DNA from: Treponema peruense
GTDB lineage: Bacteria > Spirochaetota > Spirochaetia > Treponematales > Treponemataceae
Direction of reading: 5' to 3'
Length of the DNA: 64,000 nucleotides
NCBI RefSeq assembly: GCF_016117655.1
Contig: NZ_CP064936.1
Location: 62,001 to 126,000, forward strand
A program made the translations under genes and the position numbers. The notes below the pieces were generated by a model, which had not been told where the DNA came from, made no database searches, and was given only the letters and a program-made list of their open reading frames with translations. Below, piece after piece: positions 1 through 7,945 of this stretch (position 1 is its first letter; each line of letters starts with the position of its first letter).

Positions 1-4
1 TATC

Positions 5-544
5 CTAGTAGTTGGCGAGGAAGTACATTCCCAGAAGAATTGCAATGCGGCTTTTTGTCTCTGACCAGCGTGCGTCTTTGGGAAGATTGCGCATATACCA
101 CCAGAACATTCCGAATTCAGGGTCTATACGAAGTGCATATTCATCAAAGGCGTCTGTTTTGGTCTGGTTTCCGAACATAAGGTAAACTACATCATCTACT
201 ATACTGAAGAATGGTGCATAGGAAGCAGTGTAGGAACAGGCATTAAGCTGGCGGCAGAATTCTTCGAGGTGATATTTTACCTGCGCTTTAAGCTCTTCGT
301 CGGTTTTTTCTATCCAGGTTTTTTCTATTAAAAGTATAAGATTGTTGTGAAAACTCTGTATTAACTTTTTTTCTGCTTCCGGTTCTGAATTTGCTATTTT
401 TTTGAATGATTCACCGGCTCCAAAAACATTTGCCAGCTGAACGGCTGAATCTTTTGCCTCATCGTCTTTGAGTGTAGAAACTAGTGTTTGCATGGCGTCG
501 AAAGACTTTTTGTCAATAAATTCTTCAATTAAATTGATTCTCAT
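5..544 (-). CDS. Hypothetical protein, 179 aa
   Basis: I do not recognise this soluble protein. It has no signal peptide or membrane segment. It is rich in charged, probably helical sequence, with an aromatic patch near residues 145-152 (FGMFWWYM). It is the last of three minus-strand genes after thiC and the YkgJ-type gene, 34 bp from the latter, so it is probably cotranscribed. The reading frame is intact from ATG to TAG/TAA-type stop at the window edge. A link to thiamine synthesis is not supported by anything in the protein itself. Confidence 0.7.
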   Translation of the reverse strand: MRINLIEEFIDKKSFDAMQTLVSTLKDDEAKDSAVQLANVFGAGESFKKIANSEPEAEKKLIQSFHNNLILLIEKTWIEKTDEELKAQVKYHLEEFCRQLNACSYTASYAPFFSIVDDVVYLMFGNQTKTDAFDEYALRIDPEFGMFWWYMRNLPKDARWSETKSRIAILLGMYFLANY

Positions 545-578
545 ACTTTATTTATTGTAGAGTTTTGCTTTGTTTTTT

Positions 579-1052
579 TCAAGTAGCACCTGTTTTAGGG
601 CATATTTCCAAAGGGTACTCCATTGGAATATTTGCGTCGTATTCTGCTTTTTGCCCTTCTATTTCTTCTTTTGTCCAGAGACGGCCGCTGTTTATTCCGG
701 GGCAGTCTTTGGCGCAGTCATTCCAGGTTTCGCGGTCGGCTATCATCCATGACCAGAAGGGGTATGTTCGGCACTGAAGAGGTCTTGCTTCGTAAGCAGT
801 ACAGCCGTTTTTCCAGAGTGTGCAGTCGTAGTTTTTTTCTTCTTTTAAGGCAACGACTTGTTTTCCTTCGTAGTAGTTTGCGCAGCGGCAGTATTTTTCT
901 ATAAATTCTTTCTGGGAAAGATTAAAATGGCGGCTTAAAAGATATACGTCTTTTTGTGAAAGATAGACAAATCCCGGGGAATGACCGCAGCAGTAAGAGC
1001 ATCTTTTGCATTCAAAGCGCAGGCCGTTTTCGTAAATATTATGCATTCCCAT
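579..1052 (-). CDS. YkgJ-type cysteine-cluster protein
   Basis: A 157-residue protein with the cysteine pattern of the YkgJ (CxxCxxCC, putative zinc- or iron-chelating) family: FECKRCSYCCG at residues 14-24, CTLW and CTAY in the middle, CRTYPFWSW near residue 94, and a late CAKDCPG. The family is thought to bind a metal or an Fe-S cluster, but its biochemical role is mostly unknown. It starts 19 bp after thiC on the same strand, so it is probably cotranscribed. The start is uncertain: an ATG at 1052 or a second one two codons later; the AAGGA-like sequence upstream sits further away than is ideal. Confidence 0.8.
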   Translation of the reverse strand: MGMHNIYENGLRFECKRCSYCCGHSPGFVYLSQKDVYLLSRHFNLSQKEFIEKYCRCANYYEGKQVVALKEEKNYDCTLWKNGCTAYEARPLQCRTYPFWSWMIADRETWNDCAKDCPGINSGRLWTKEEIEGQKAEYDANIPMEYPLEICPKTGAT

Positions 1053-1071
1053 AGCGTAAATGTTTTTTTCC

Positions 1072-2385
1072 TTACAGAATATCTATGTTTTCGCCGGCGA
1101 GGGCTTTGTTCATGCTGCGTACCGAACAGAATTTGCCGCACATACTGCATGTGTCGCTGTGGTCGTCTTCGGGTTTGCGGCTGTCACGAACGGCTCTTGC
1201 TGTGTCGGGGTCGAGCGCGCACGCAAACTGGGCTTCCCAGTCCAGCTTTCGTCTGGCATCTGCCATTTTGTCATCTATATCGCGTGCGTGCGGTATTCCC
1301 TTTGCAATATCTGCTGCATGGGCCGCAATACGTGATGCAATAATTCCCTGTTTTACATCTTCTACATTAGGAAGGGCAAGATGTTCAGCCGGAGTAACGT
1401 AGCAAAGGAAGGCGGCTCCGTTCATTGCCGCAACTGCACCTCCAATGGCGCTTGTAATGTGGTCGTAACCGGGTGCAATGTCAGTAACAAGAGGGCCAAG
1501 TACATAAAACGGCGCGCCCATACAGATAGTCTGCTGCACTTTCATATTCGCCGCAACCTGGTCGAGCGGAACATGTCCCGGTCCTTCTACCATAACCTGC
1601 ACATTGTGTTCCCACGCACGCTTGGTAAGTTCCCCCAGGCGAACAAGTTCTTCTATCTGACAGACATCGGTTGCATCTGCAAGACATCCTGGGCGGCAGG
1701 CATCTCCCAAAGAAATTGTAACGTCATATTCCTCGCAGATATCAAGAATTTCATCATAATACTCGTAGAAGGGATTTTCGTTTCCTGTCATGCTCATCCA
1801 TGCAAAAACAAGGCTTCCTCCGCGGCTTACAATATTCATCTTGCGCTTGTGGGTTTTAATCTGTTCAATTGTCTTGCGTGTAATTCCGCAGTGAACGGTA
1901 ACAAAATCCACTCCGTCCTGTGCATGAAGGCGCACTACATCTATAAAATCTTTTGCGGTAAGAGTGGCAAGATCTCTCTGGTAATGAATTACGCTGTCAT
2001 AAACCGGAACAGTTCCTATCATTGCGGGACATTCTGCTGTAAGTTTCTGTCTGAACGGCTGCGTGTTTCCGTGGCTGGAAAGATCCATGATTGCTTCGGC
2101 TCCAAGCTGAACCGCGCTCATAACTTTTTGCATTTCTATATCGTAGTCTTTGCAGTCGCGCGATACCCCAAGGTTTACGTTTATCTTTGTACGGAGCATA
2201 CTTCCGATTCCTTCTGGGTTAAGGCAGGTGTGCTTTTTGTTTGCCGGAATTGCAACTTTTCCCTGGGCAACAAGTGACATAAGCTTGTTTACGTCCATGT
2301 ATTCTTTTTTTGCAACGGCTTCTATCTGGGGTGTAACAATTCCCTTGCGGGCTGCGTCCATCTGTGTAGTGTAATTCGTGTTCAT
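1072..2385 (-). CDS. thiC: Phosphomethylpyrimidine synthase ThiC
   Basis: This radical-SAM enzyme converts aminoimidazole ribotide into HMP-P, the pyrimidine precursor of thiamine. The whole 437-residue frame matches the family, including the [10 protein letters not shown] and [20 protein letters not shown] blocks. The C-terminal cluster motif is CSMCGKFC (about residues 413-420). It has three residues between the second and third cysteine, one fewer than the familiar CxxCxxxxC form; I recall this shorter form from clostridial-type ThiC proteins. Unlike the thiM operon at 14.7-17.6 kb, I see no TPP riboswitch upstream. The gene heads a probable three-gene minus-strand unit. Confidence 0.97.
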   Translation of the reverse strand: MNTNYTTQMDAARKGIVTPQIEAVAKKEYMDVNKLMSLVAQGKVAIPANKKHTCLNPEGIGSMLRTKINVNLGVSRDCKDYDIEMQKVMSAVQLGAEAIMDLSSHGNTQPFRQKLTAECPAMIGTVPVYDSVIHYQRDLATLTAKDFIDVVRLHAQDGVDFVTVHCGITRKTIEQIKTHKRKMNIVSRGGSLVFAWMSMTGNENPFYEYYDEILDICEEYDVTISLGDACRPGCLADATDVCQIEELVRLGELTKRAWEHNVQVMVEGPGHVPLDQVAANMKVQQTICMGAPFYVLGPLVTDIAPGYDHITSAIGGAVAAMNGAAFLCYVTPAEHLALPNVEDVKQGIIASRIAAHAADIAKGIPHARDIDDKMADARRKLDWEAQFACALDPDTARAVRDSRKPEDDHSDTCSMCGKFCSVRSMNKALAGENIDIL

Positions 2386-2436
2386 ATAACTCTATTCTAA
2401 CAGAAATGCGCTTTTTTTAGAAGACGAGGCGGTGTA

Positions 2437-2598
2437 GACAGCGATGAAAAATCTGCGACTTACAAAAACTTTAACCGCAAAATTTCTGTATGCGAAATTG
2501 CAGATTATGCAGATTATTCAGAATCATATTTTATGATGCTGTTCAAAAAGGAATTCGTAAAAAGTTCGTCTGCGTTCAGGTTGCCCTTTCTCCCTTGA
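2437..2598 (+). pseudogene. AraC-family HTH relic
   Basis: An in-frame stretch on the plus strand translates to the second half of an AraC-type DNA-binding domain: ISVCEIADYADYSESYFMML followed by FKKEFVKSSSAFR and a TGA at 2596. It fits the family pattern (I-x-x-I-A-x-x-x-x-[FY]-x-[DE]-x-[SN]-Y-F-x-x-x-F-K-x-x-x-G-x-[ST]-P-x-x-[FY]-R). There is no start codon, no first HTH and no ligand-binding domain, and the end is frayed (RLPFLP). I read it as the decayed 3' end of a regulator gene. Its last codons overlap the probable -35 box of the chemosensory operon. Confidence 0.6.
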
Positions 2599-2623
2599 AA
2601 ATACGCGCGAATAATACTAAAAT
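2595..2623 (+). promoter_or_regulatory. Promoter of chemosensory operon
   Basis: TTGAAA at 2595-2600 and TAAAAT at 2618-2623, spaced by 17 bp, lie about 50 bp upstream of the first chemosensory gene, which has a good ribosome-binding site (TAGGAGAG, 2660-2667). This is a sigma-70-type match read by eye. Confidence 0.5.
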
Positions 2624-2671
2624 AAGGCAATCGTAATTGCTTTAACAAATATTATTTTATAGGAGAGATGT

Positions 2672-3097
2672 ATGGCAGAAAGAACCTGGTTTGTCTTTAC
2701 TACCGGTCAAAAAAAATATGCGCTTCTTTCTTCAGAAATAAAAGAAATTTTAAGAAATGTGCCTGTTTTTGCGCTGCCGTTTGTTCCGGAATATATCGAT
2801 GGAATATTAAACCGTTACGGTGAGCCTTATGCTGTCATTGACCCTTCACCTTTACTTGGGGACGCAAAACAAAATTCCGCACTGTTTATTGTTTTAAAAA
2901 GCGAGTCGCACATCTGCTTGAGAATAACTGACGTTCTTGAATTCCAGACAATCGCTGATTCAAAGTTAAAATATTTTTCAAATTCAGAAGGCCAGAGTTA
3001 CTACGAATGTTCTTTCGAATTCGACGGAACAGAAGTGCTTGTCCTGAATCCGCTTGCGTTTATAGAAAAGGTAGAAAAAGATATTGAAGCCTCATGA
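2672..3097 (+). CDS. cheW: CheW-type coupling protein
   Basis: A 141-residue single-domain CheW scaffold that would link the receptors to CheA at the membrane. The diagnostic stretch is PEYIDGILNRYGEPYAVIDP at about residues 39-58, which corresponds to the usual (I)xGVxNxRGxxxPVxDL block. It is followed by a short beta-rich half ending in EVLVLNPLAF. The ATG follows TAGGAGAG. It is the first gene of a tightly packed operon whose downstream genes all overlap or nearly touch. The sequence is divergent from flagellar CheW proteins, as expected for an alternative chemosensory pathway. Confidence 0.85.
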   Translation: MAERTWFVFTTGQKKYALLSSEIKEILRNVPVFALPFVPEYIDGILNRYGEPYAVIDPSPLLGDAKQNSALFIVLKSESHICLRITDVLEFQTIADSKLKYFSNSEGQSYYECSFEFDGTEVLVLNPLAFIEKVEKDIEAS

Positions 3098-3470
3098 TGA
3101 ATTGATTTCGCTAAGATACAACACAATAGAATTTCTTATCGAAAAGAACAGAATTGTTACAGCTTCTCTTTGCAAACAGAATTGCAGTTGTGAATTTGAT
3201 TTTGACAAAGCAGCACTTTTGTATAAATGCACTTTTCAGAATAGTCCGCATACATTGACTTCAATACAAATTAAAAATGGTGAGCAGATAGTTACGGCTT
3301 TGACTTCAGCCCTGTGCCGTGTTGTAAATAAAGATGAATATGCGCCCAAAGAATTTTGCGGTGTACTTGAAAATTATTTTTGCAATAACGGAATTCTTGC
3401 GTGTTCTTTTCTTGACGGCGGAATGCAGCTTCTTGTTGAACCAATAAAATTTCTGGAGGCATGCAGATGA
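3084..3470 (+). CDS. Degenerate CheW-like protein
   Basis: A 128-residue protein between cheW and cheB, overlapping both genes (14 bp and 4 bp). No ATG is available near the 5' end; the likely start is TTG at 3084, with another TTG at 3102. It keeps a beta-rich layout and a CheW-like ending (GGMQLLVEPIKFLEA), but I cannot find a clear CheW signature in the middle. It is unusually rich in cysteine. I infer from position and size a diverged second coupling protein or a CheB/CheA partner. The call is tentative; that it is a real gene is well supported by its translational coupling. Confidence 0.6.
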   Translation: MKPHDELISLRYNTIEFLIEKNRIVTASLCKQNCSCEFDFDKAALLYKCTFQNSPHTLTSIQIKNGEQIVTALTSALCRVVNKDEYAPKEFCGVLENYFCNNGILACSFLDGGMQLLVEPIKFLEACR

Positions 3471-4498
3471 TCCGCGTAATTTTGGCAGACGGTTCGGCAG
3501 TAATACGTTCTGTAGAAAAGCAGATATTTTCTGATGACAAAGAATTTTCTGTTGCGGCTGTATGTTCAAATGCGCAGGAAATTCAGCAGAGCCTCGCGCG
3601 TGAAAAACCGGATGTACTTGTTTATGATGAAGAACTTGCGGGAATGCGTGATGTTTTGCGTTCTTTGCAACCGACACAGACTGTTACGGTGCTTTTGTCT
3701 GTAAACAACTGCGATTTGTTTTGTTCTGCAGATGTAAAGTTTCTTAAGCCCGACTTTATGTCAATGACTCTTGGCGCACAGAATAAATTTGTTCATGAAG
3801 TCAAAGAAAAAATTTTGCTCGCGAAAAATCTAAAAAATGCAAAGAGTAGCACAAGTTCATGCGGTTCAGGAAAATTGTACAGCATCAGAACAAATGTTCC
3901 GGATTTGGGCGGTGCAAAATTCAGTGCAGTTCTGGTTGGAGTTTCTACCGGCGGACCAAAAACTTTAAAGACGCTGCTGGACTCACTTGGTGGCAGTATT
4001 GGAGTTCCGGTTTTTATTACACAACACATTGATTCAACTTTTGACAAAAATATGGTTTCGTGGCTGGACAAGACAGAAGAAATTTCTGTAAGTCTTGCGG
4101 CCGACGGAGAAGTTCCCAGAGCAGGCACTGCTTATTTTGCACCTTCCGACAGTCATCTGACTTTTGTGCGCGACGCTTGTGGAACAGTCAGAATTCATCT
4201 GGACAAAGGTGCGCCTGTAAATTTTTTAAGACCAGCAGTAGACAAAATGTTTGAAAGTGGCGCGCATGTTTTTGCAAAAGAATGTCTCGCCGTTTTGTTG
4301 ACAGGAATGGGCAGCGACGGTGCTGAAGGTTGCGGTGCAATAAAAAAAGCCGGCGGTTACACAATTGGCGAGTCTGCCGAAACATGTGTAGTTTACGGAA
4401 TGCCAAAAGCTGCATACGACGCAGGGTTTATTGACGAACAGCTTCCTCTTTACAAGATTGGATGCAGGGTAAAAGAACTTCTGGAGAGGAAAGCATGA
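3467..4498 (+). CDS. cheB: CheB-type methylesterase with receiver
   Basis: It removes methyl groups from (or deamidates) receptor glutamates. The N-terminal receiver (about 1-115) is weakened: the acidic pair is reduced to one Asp (ILADGSAVIR), while the phospho-acceptor Asp in DVLVYDEELAGM (residue 54) remains. The C-terminal esterase has the catalytic Ser in VGVSTGGPKTL, His in ITQHID and Asp in LLTGMGSDGAEG. ATG 3467 is chosen over 3461 because it sits 7 bp after GGAGG and overlaps the upstream stop (ATGA). The unusual receiver may mean altered phosphorylation control. Second enzyme gene of the operon, followed by cheR with another ATGA overlap. Confidence 0.92.
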   Translation: MIRVILADGSAVIRSVEKQIFSDDKEFSVAAVCSNAQEIQQSLAREKPDVLVYDEELAGMRDVLRSLQPTQTVTVLLSVNNCDLFCSADVKFLKPDFMSMTLGAQNKFVHEVKEKILLAKNLKNAKSSTSSCGSGKLYSIRTNVPDLGGAKFSAVLVGVSTGGPKTLKTLLDSLGGSIGVPVFITQHIDSTFDKNMVSWLDKTEEISVSLAADGEVPRAGTAYFAPSDSHLTFVRDACGTVRIHLDKGAPVNFLRPAVDKMFESGAHVFAKECLAVLLTGMGSDGAEGCGAIKKAGGYTIGESAETCVVYGMPKAAYDAGFIDEQLPLYKIGCRVKELLERKA

Positions 4499-5883
4499 CG
4501 CAGGAAATAGTTTCTAATGTCATCATTCCCAGAATCAATGATTACTGCGGAATAAAAATCGGCACAGTACACGAAAGAAATATTGTAAGATATATAGAAA
4601 ATAAAATTTCTGAAAACAAAACGACTCTTGAAAATTATACGCAAAAACTTGTTGTCGGAACAAAAGAATTTGACGAGCTTATAAACTGTGCGACAGTAAA
4701 TGAAACATATTTTTTCAGGGAACAGATTCAATTTGATTTTTTGCACGAACAGTTTTTTCCAAAGTTTAAGGGACGTTGCGTAAAAATCTGGAGCGGTGCC
4801 TGCGCTTCAGGAGAAGAACCGTTGTCGCTTTGTGCGCTTGCGTTAAGTTGCGGTGCTGTTCCCGAAGTTTTTGCTTCTGACATAGACAGCAGCGAACTTG
4901 AGTTTTTCAGAAACGGAATATACAAAAAGTATTCGTTTAATAATGACGGTTCAAAATACAAACATCTTCTTGAAGAAACAGATTGCGGCACTTTCTGCGA
5001 CGACGAGTTCAGAATTTCGCAAAAATGTAAAACTTTCTTCCATATAATACGATATAATTTAAAGGACCAGAACCCGCCGGATTTTTTTGGTAAGGTAGAT
5101 ATTATTTTTATTAGAAATGCATTTATTTATTTTGACATTCCGCTCAGAAAACATATTCTTGAAAACGCGTGCAAAAAACTTGTTCCTGGCGGACTTCTTT
5201 TTCTTTCTGTAGGTGAAATCTGCTGTATAGAAGATTCGATTATTCCGCGCGGAATGGAAAAGAAAAACTGGGGAAATGTATTTTATCTTCAGAAAACAGA
5301 AGGCACAGCCGGCGAACAGACGTCGGTTTGTGAAACGAACTGCATTAAGAATACGGACAGTTTGAAAAACTCAAATGCAGTAAACGTTGCCTCTGTTAAA
5401 AGCCAAAAGCAGAAGAAAATTCCTGCGCAACAGAATTTAAATCATAGCAAAGAATGTGATGATCCGAAGGCTGCCTATGAAAAAATAAATTCATTTCTTG
5501 CAAAACAAAATTATTTTGAAGCAGAGCTTACTGCAAGAAATCTTTCACTTCCAATGTCAAAAAAGTTCTATCAGGATTATTTTATAGCGATGGTGTTAAA
5601 GTCGGCAAAACGTTATGATGAAGCAAAAGAGTATTTTGAATCTGCACAGTCTTTTTGCCCCTCTTTCTGGCCTGCATTTTTTTACAATGGAATAATGTTA
5701 AAGGAACAGGGACTTGATAAAGACGCGTCACGCAGTTTTGAAAAGTGTTTGGCAAAACTTCAGAAATATCTGGACGCAAATAAAACTGAATTTGATTTTC
5801 TTTCAGAATCGTTCAGCCCTTCCTATTTTATAAATATTTGCAAAAAACTTACACTTTCGGAGAGTGCTTATGAAAATAGATAG
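4495..5883 (+). CDS. cheR: CheR methyltransferase with C-terminal TPRs
   Basis: A SAM-dependent methyltransferase for receptor glutamates, 462 residues. The methyltransferase part holds NETYFFRE, the SAM-binding loop IWSGACASGEEPLSLC and VDIIFIRNAFIYFD, all typical of CheR. After about residue 270 comes a polar linker and then TPR-like helices (residues about 330-450, for example FYNGIMLKEQGLDKDASRSF). CheR-TPR fusions mark Wsp-type and other alternative chemosensory systems. ATG 4495 overlaps the cheB stop and follows CTGGAGAGG; an upstream in-frame ATG at 4462 lies inside cheB and has no such site. Confidence 0.93.
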   Translation: MTQEIVSNVIIPRINDYCGIKIGTVHERNIVRYIENKISENKTTLENYTQKLVVGTKEFDELINCATVNETYFFREQIQFDFLHEQFFPKFKGRCVKIWSGACASGEEPLSLCALALSCGAVPEVFASDIDSSELEFFRNGIYKKYSFNNDGSKYKHLLEETDCGTFCDDEFRISQKCKTFFHIIRYNLKDQNPPDFFGKVDIIFIRNAFIYFDIPLRKHILENACKKLVPGGLLFLSVGEICCIEDSIIPRGMEKKNWGNVFYLQKTEGTAGEQTSVCETNCIKNTDSLKNSNAVNVASVKSQKQKKIPAQQNLNHSKECDDPKAAYEKINSFLAKQNYFEAELTARNLSLPMSKKFYQDYFIAMVLKSAKRYDEAKEYFESAQSFCPSFWPAFFYNGIMLKEQGLDKDASRSFEKCLAKLQKYLDANKTEFDFLSESFSPSYFINICKKLTLSESAYENR

Positions 5884-7945
5884 AAGCGAATTTTTAAACG
5901 AATATACCGATGAAGCGCAGGAACTCATAAATAAATTTTCAGATTCAGTACGGCAACTTTCCAAGGTGAATACAGATTCAGAACTTATTGAACTCATTCT
6001 GCGTACCCTGCACACACTTAAGGGAACTTCGCGCATGATGGGTTTTTCTTCTATAGAAAAAGTTGTGAATGCGCTTGAAGATGTTTACAAAAAAATTCAG
6101 AGCGGTAATATTGTACCCGATGACAATTTGACATATATTTGTACAGGTGCTGCAAATATTCTGGGTGACTGTATTGCCGGTATAAAAAAAGACTCAAAAG
6201 AAAAAGTAGAAAAGTTTGAACCGCTTGTAAAAAATCTTGAACTTGCTTCCCTCGGTGAAAATTTTGAAACAGATTTTTTTGCAGGAGAAACAGACTGTTC
6301 CGCACAGGAAGATGAAACAGATTTTTCTTCTGTACAGACAATAAGGGTAGGGCTGGGGTCTGTTGACTCGCTCGTTAAGTGTTTTGACAAAATTATTACA
6401 AATGAATTCCGCTTAAAGAACAGTGTGTGCAAAATAGAAGAGTTGTCCGCTGCGGAACAAAAATATGCTCAGATGTTCAAAACTATAAAAGAAGATATGA
6501 ATATGCTTGAGCGCCAGATTTTTTATACGCAGGAACAGATTATTTCCATGCGAATGTTCCCGCTCGATATGATAATGCGCACACTCAGGCACTCGGCAGA
6601 AGAAGAAGCGACCCGCATTGGAAAAGAAATTGATTTTGAAATTCCTTCAGCAGACATTTCACTTGACAAGCTTATTCTTGAAAAACTTCCCGGAATAATA
6701 ATTCACCTCGTAAGAAATTCAATTGACCACGGAATTGAACCGCCGCAAGTACGTGAACAGCTTGGTAAAAACAAAAGAGGAAAAATTTCAATAGAAGCAA
6801 AACAGGTTGCAAACAGAATAAACATAATTGTTTCTGATGACGGACAGGGACTGGACTTTGACAAAATAAGAAAAAAAGCCGCGGCACTTTTTCCTTCCAG
6901 AATAGAAGAAATTTCTTCAATGGATGAAAAGTCGCTGCAGCAGTTTTTGTTTGTATCGGGATTTTCTACACTTGAAAAACAGACATCGCTTTCGGGACGC
7001 GGCGTTGGCCTTGACGGCGTTAGAAAAGAAATGGACAAACTTAAAGGAAGAATACGCATTTTTTCTGAACGCGGCAAAGGAACAAGTTTTGAACTTTCGC
7101 TTCCAATGTCACTTGCTGCACAGAGCGGACTTTTCTTTACGGCTTCTTCCAAAAAATTTCTTGTGTTCTCGCATTATGTTTCTGAAGTTGTATCCTGCTG
7201 CGAGTCAAAATTAATTCAGCTTAGGAATGGAACTTTTCTTCCTTTAAGAAATGAACTTCTTCCTGTTTACGATTCTTCCATTTTCTTTGGAAAAGCAGAC
7301 ACGCAGAATTCAAGAAAAAAATCGCGTTCAATTGTCGTGGTGGAATATCTTGGAAAACGGCTGGGACTCCTTGTTGATGAAGTTACAAATTATATAACAG
7401 TCCTTGTAAAACCGTTGCCGCCTGCACTCAAAAAATTCCGCGCGGTACAGGGAGTTGTGTTCGATGAAGATTATAAAATTGTTCCCATAATTCACATTCC
7501 CGATTTGATGAGCCGCCTTAATGCAATAAAAGATTTTGAAGTAAAAAAAATTGAAGTCGACAACAGAAAAAAGGAATATTCAGTTCTTATAGTTGACGAC
7601 TCGCACACCACCAGACAGATAGAAAAAATGATTCTGGAAACAGAAGGTTATGCTGTTTGTGAAGCCTCTGACGGAATCGAAGCGCTGGAAAAACTTAAGT
7701 CCGGCTCTTTTGACATTGTAATTACAGATATAAAAATGCCACGTATGGATGGATACATTCTTATAGAAAATATGCGCCGTCTTGATGCAACAAAAAATAT
7801 TCCGGTAATAGTAATTTCTTCTGTTTACGAAGAAGATACAAAAAAGCGTGTTGCTGAATGCGGTGCACAGTCGTATATAGTAAAATCGGACTTCGAACGC
7901 GGAAACCTGATTATGTCCGTAAAGGAGCTGCTGAATGGAATTTAA
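5870..7945 (+). CDS. cheA: Hybrid histidine kinase CheA with C-terminal receiver
   Basis: A 691-residue hub kinase. Order: HPt domain with phospho-His48 (TLHTLKGTSRMMGF); no P2 domain visible; dimerisation helices; HATPase with LVRNSIDHGIE (N box), SDDGQGLDF and SGRGVGLDGVRKEMDKLKG (G boxes); CheW-like domain; and a C-terminal receiver (from about residue 570) with VDDSHTTR, the acceptor Asp in ITDIKMPRMDG, VISSV and a terminal Lys. This is the CheA-REC arrangement of WspE, FrzE and related proteins rather than flagellar CheA. ATG 5870 is preferred over GTG 5864 because CGGAGAG ends 5 bp before it. It overlaps cheR by 14 bp and the next gene by 11 bp. Confidence 0.95.
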   Translation: MKIDRSEFLNEYTDEAQELINKFSDSVRQLSKVNTDSELIELILRTLHTLKGTSRMMGFSSIEKVVNALEDVYKKIQSGNIVPDDNLTYICTGAANILGDCIAGIKKDSKEKVEKFEPLVKNLELASLGENFETDFFAGETDCSAQEDETDFSSVQTIRVGLGSVDSLVKCFDKIITNEFRLKNSVCKIEELSAAEQKYAQMFKTIKEDMNMLERQIFYTQEQIISMRMFPLDMIMRTLRHSAEEEATRIGKEIDFEIPSADISLDKLILEKLPGIIIHLVRNSIDHGIEPPQVREQLGKNKRGKISIEAKQVANRINIIVSDDGQGLDFDKIRKKAAALFPSRIEEISSMDEKSLQQFLFVSGFSTLEKQTSLSGRGVGLDGVRKEMDKLKGRIRIFSERGKGTSFELSLPMSLAAQSGLFFTASSKKFLVFSHYVSEVVSCCESKLIQLRNGTFLPLRNELLPVYDSSIFFGKADTQNSRKKSRSIVVVEYLGKRLGLLVDEVTNYITVLVKPLPPALKKFRAVQGVVFDEDYKIVPIIHIPDLMSRLNAIKDFEVKKIEVDNRKKEYSVLIVDDSHTTRQIEKMILETEGYAVCEASDGIEALEKLKSGSFDIVITDIKMPRMDGYILIENMRRLDATKNIPVIVISSVYEEDTKKRVAECGAQSYIVKSDFERGNLIMSVKELLNGI

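Noticed and set aside
1381-2277. 298-codon open frame opposite thiC
   Set aside because: It is antisense to a fully conserved enzyme, has odd amino acid content and no ribosome site.
2386-2671. A TPP riboswitch upstream of thiC
   Set aside because: No CTGAGAG or ACCTGATNTGG-like box on the minus strand here.
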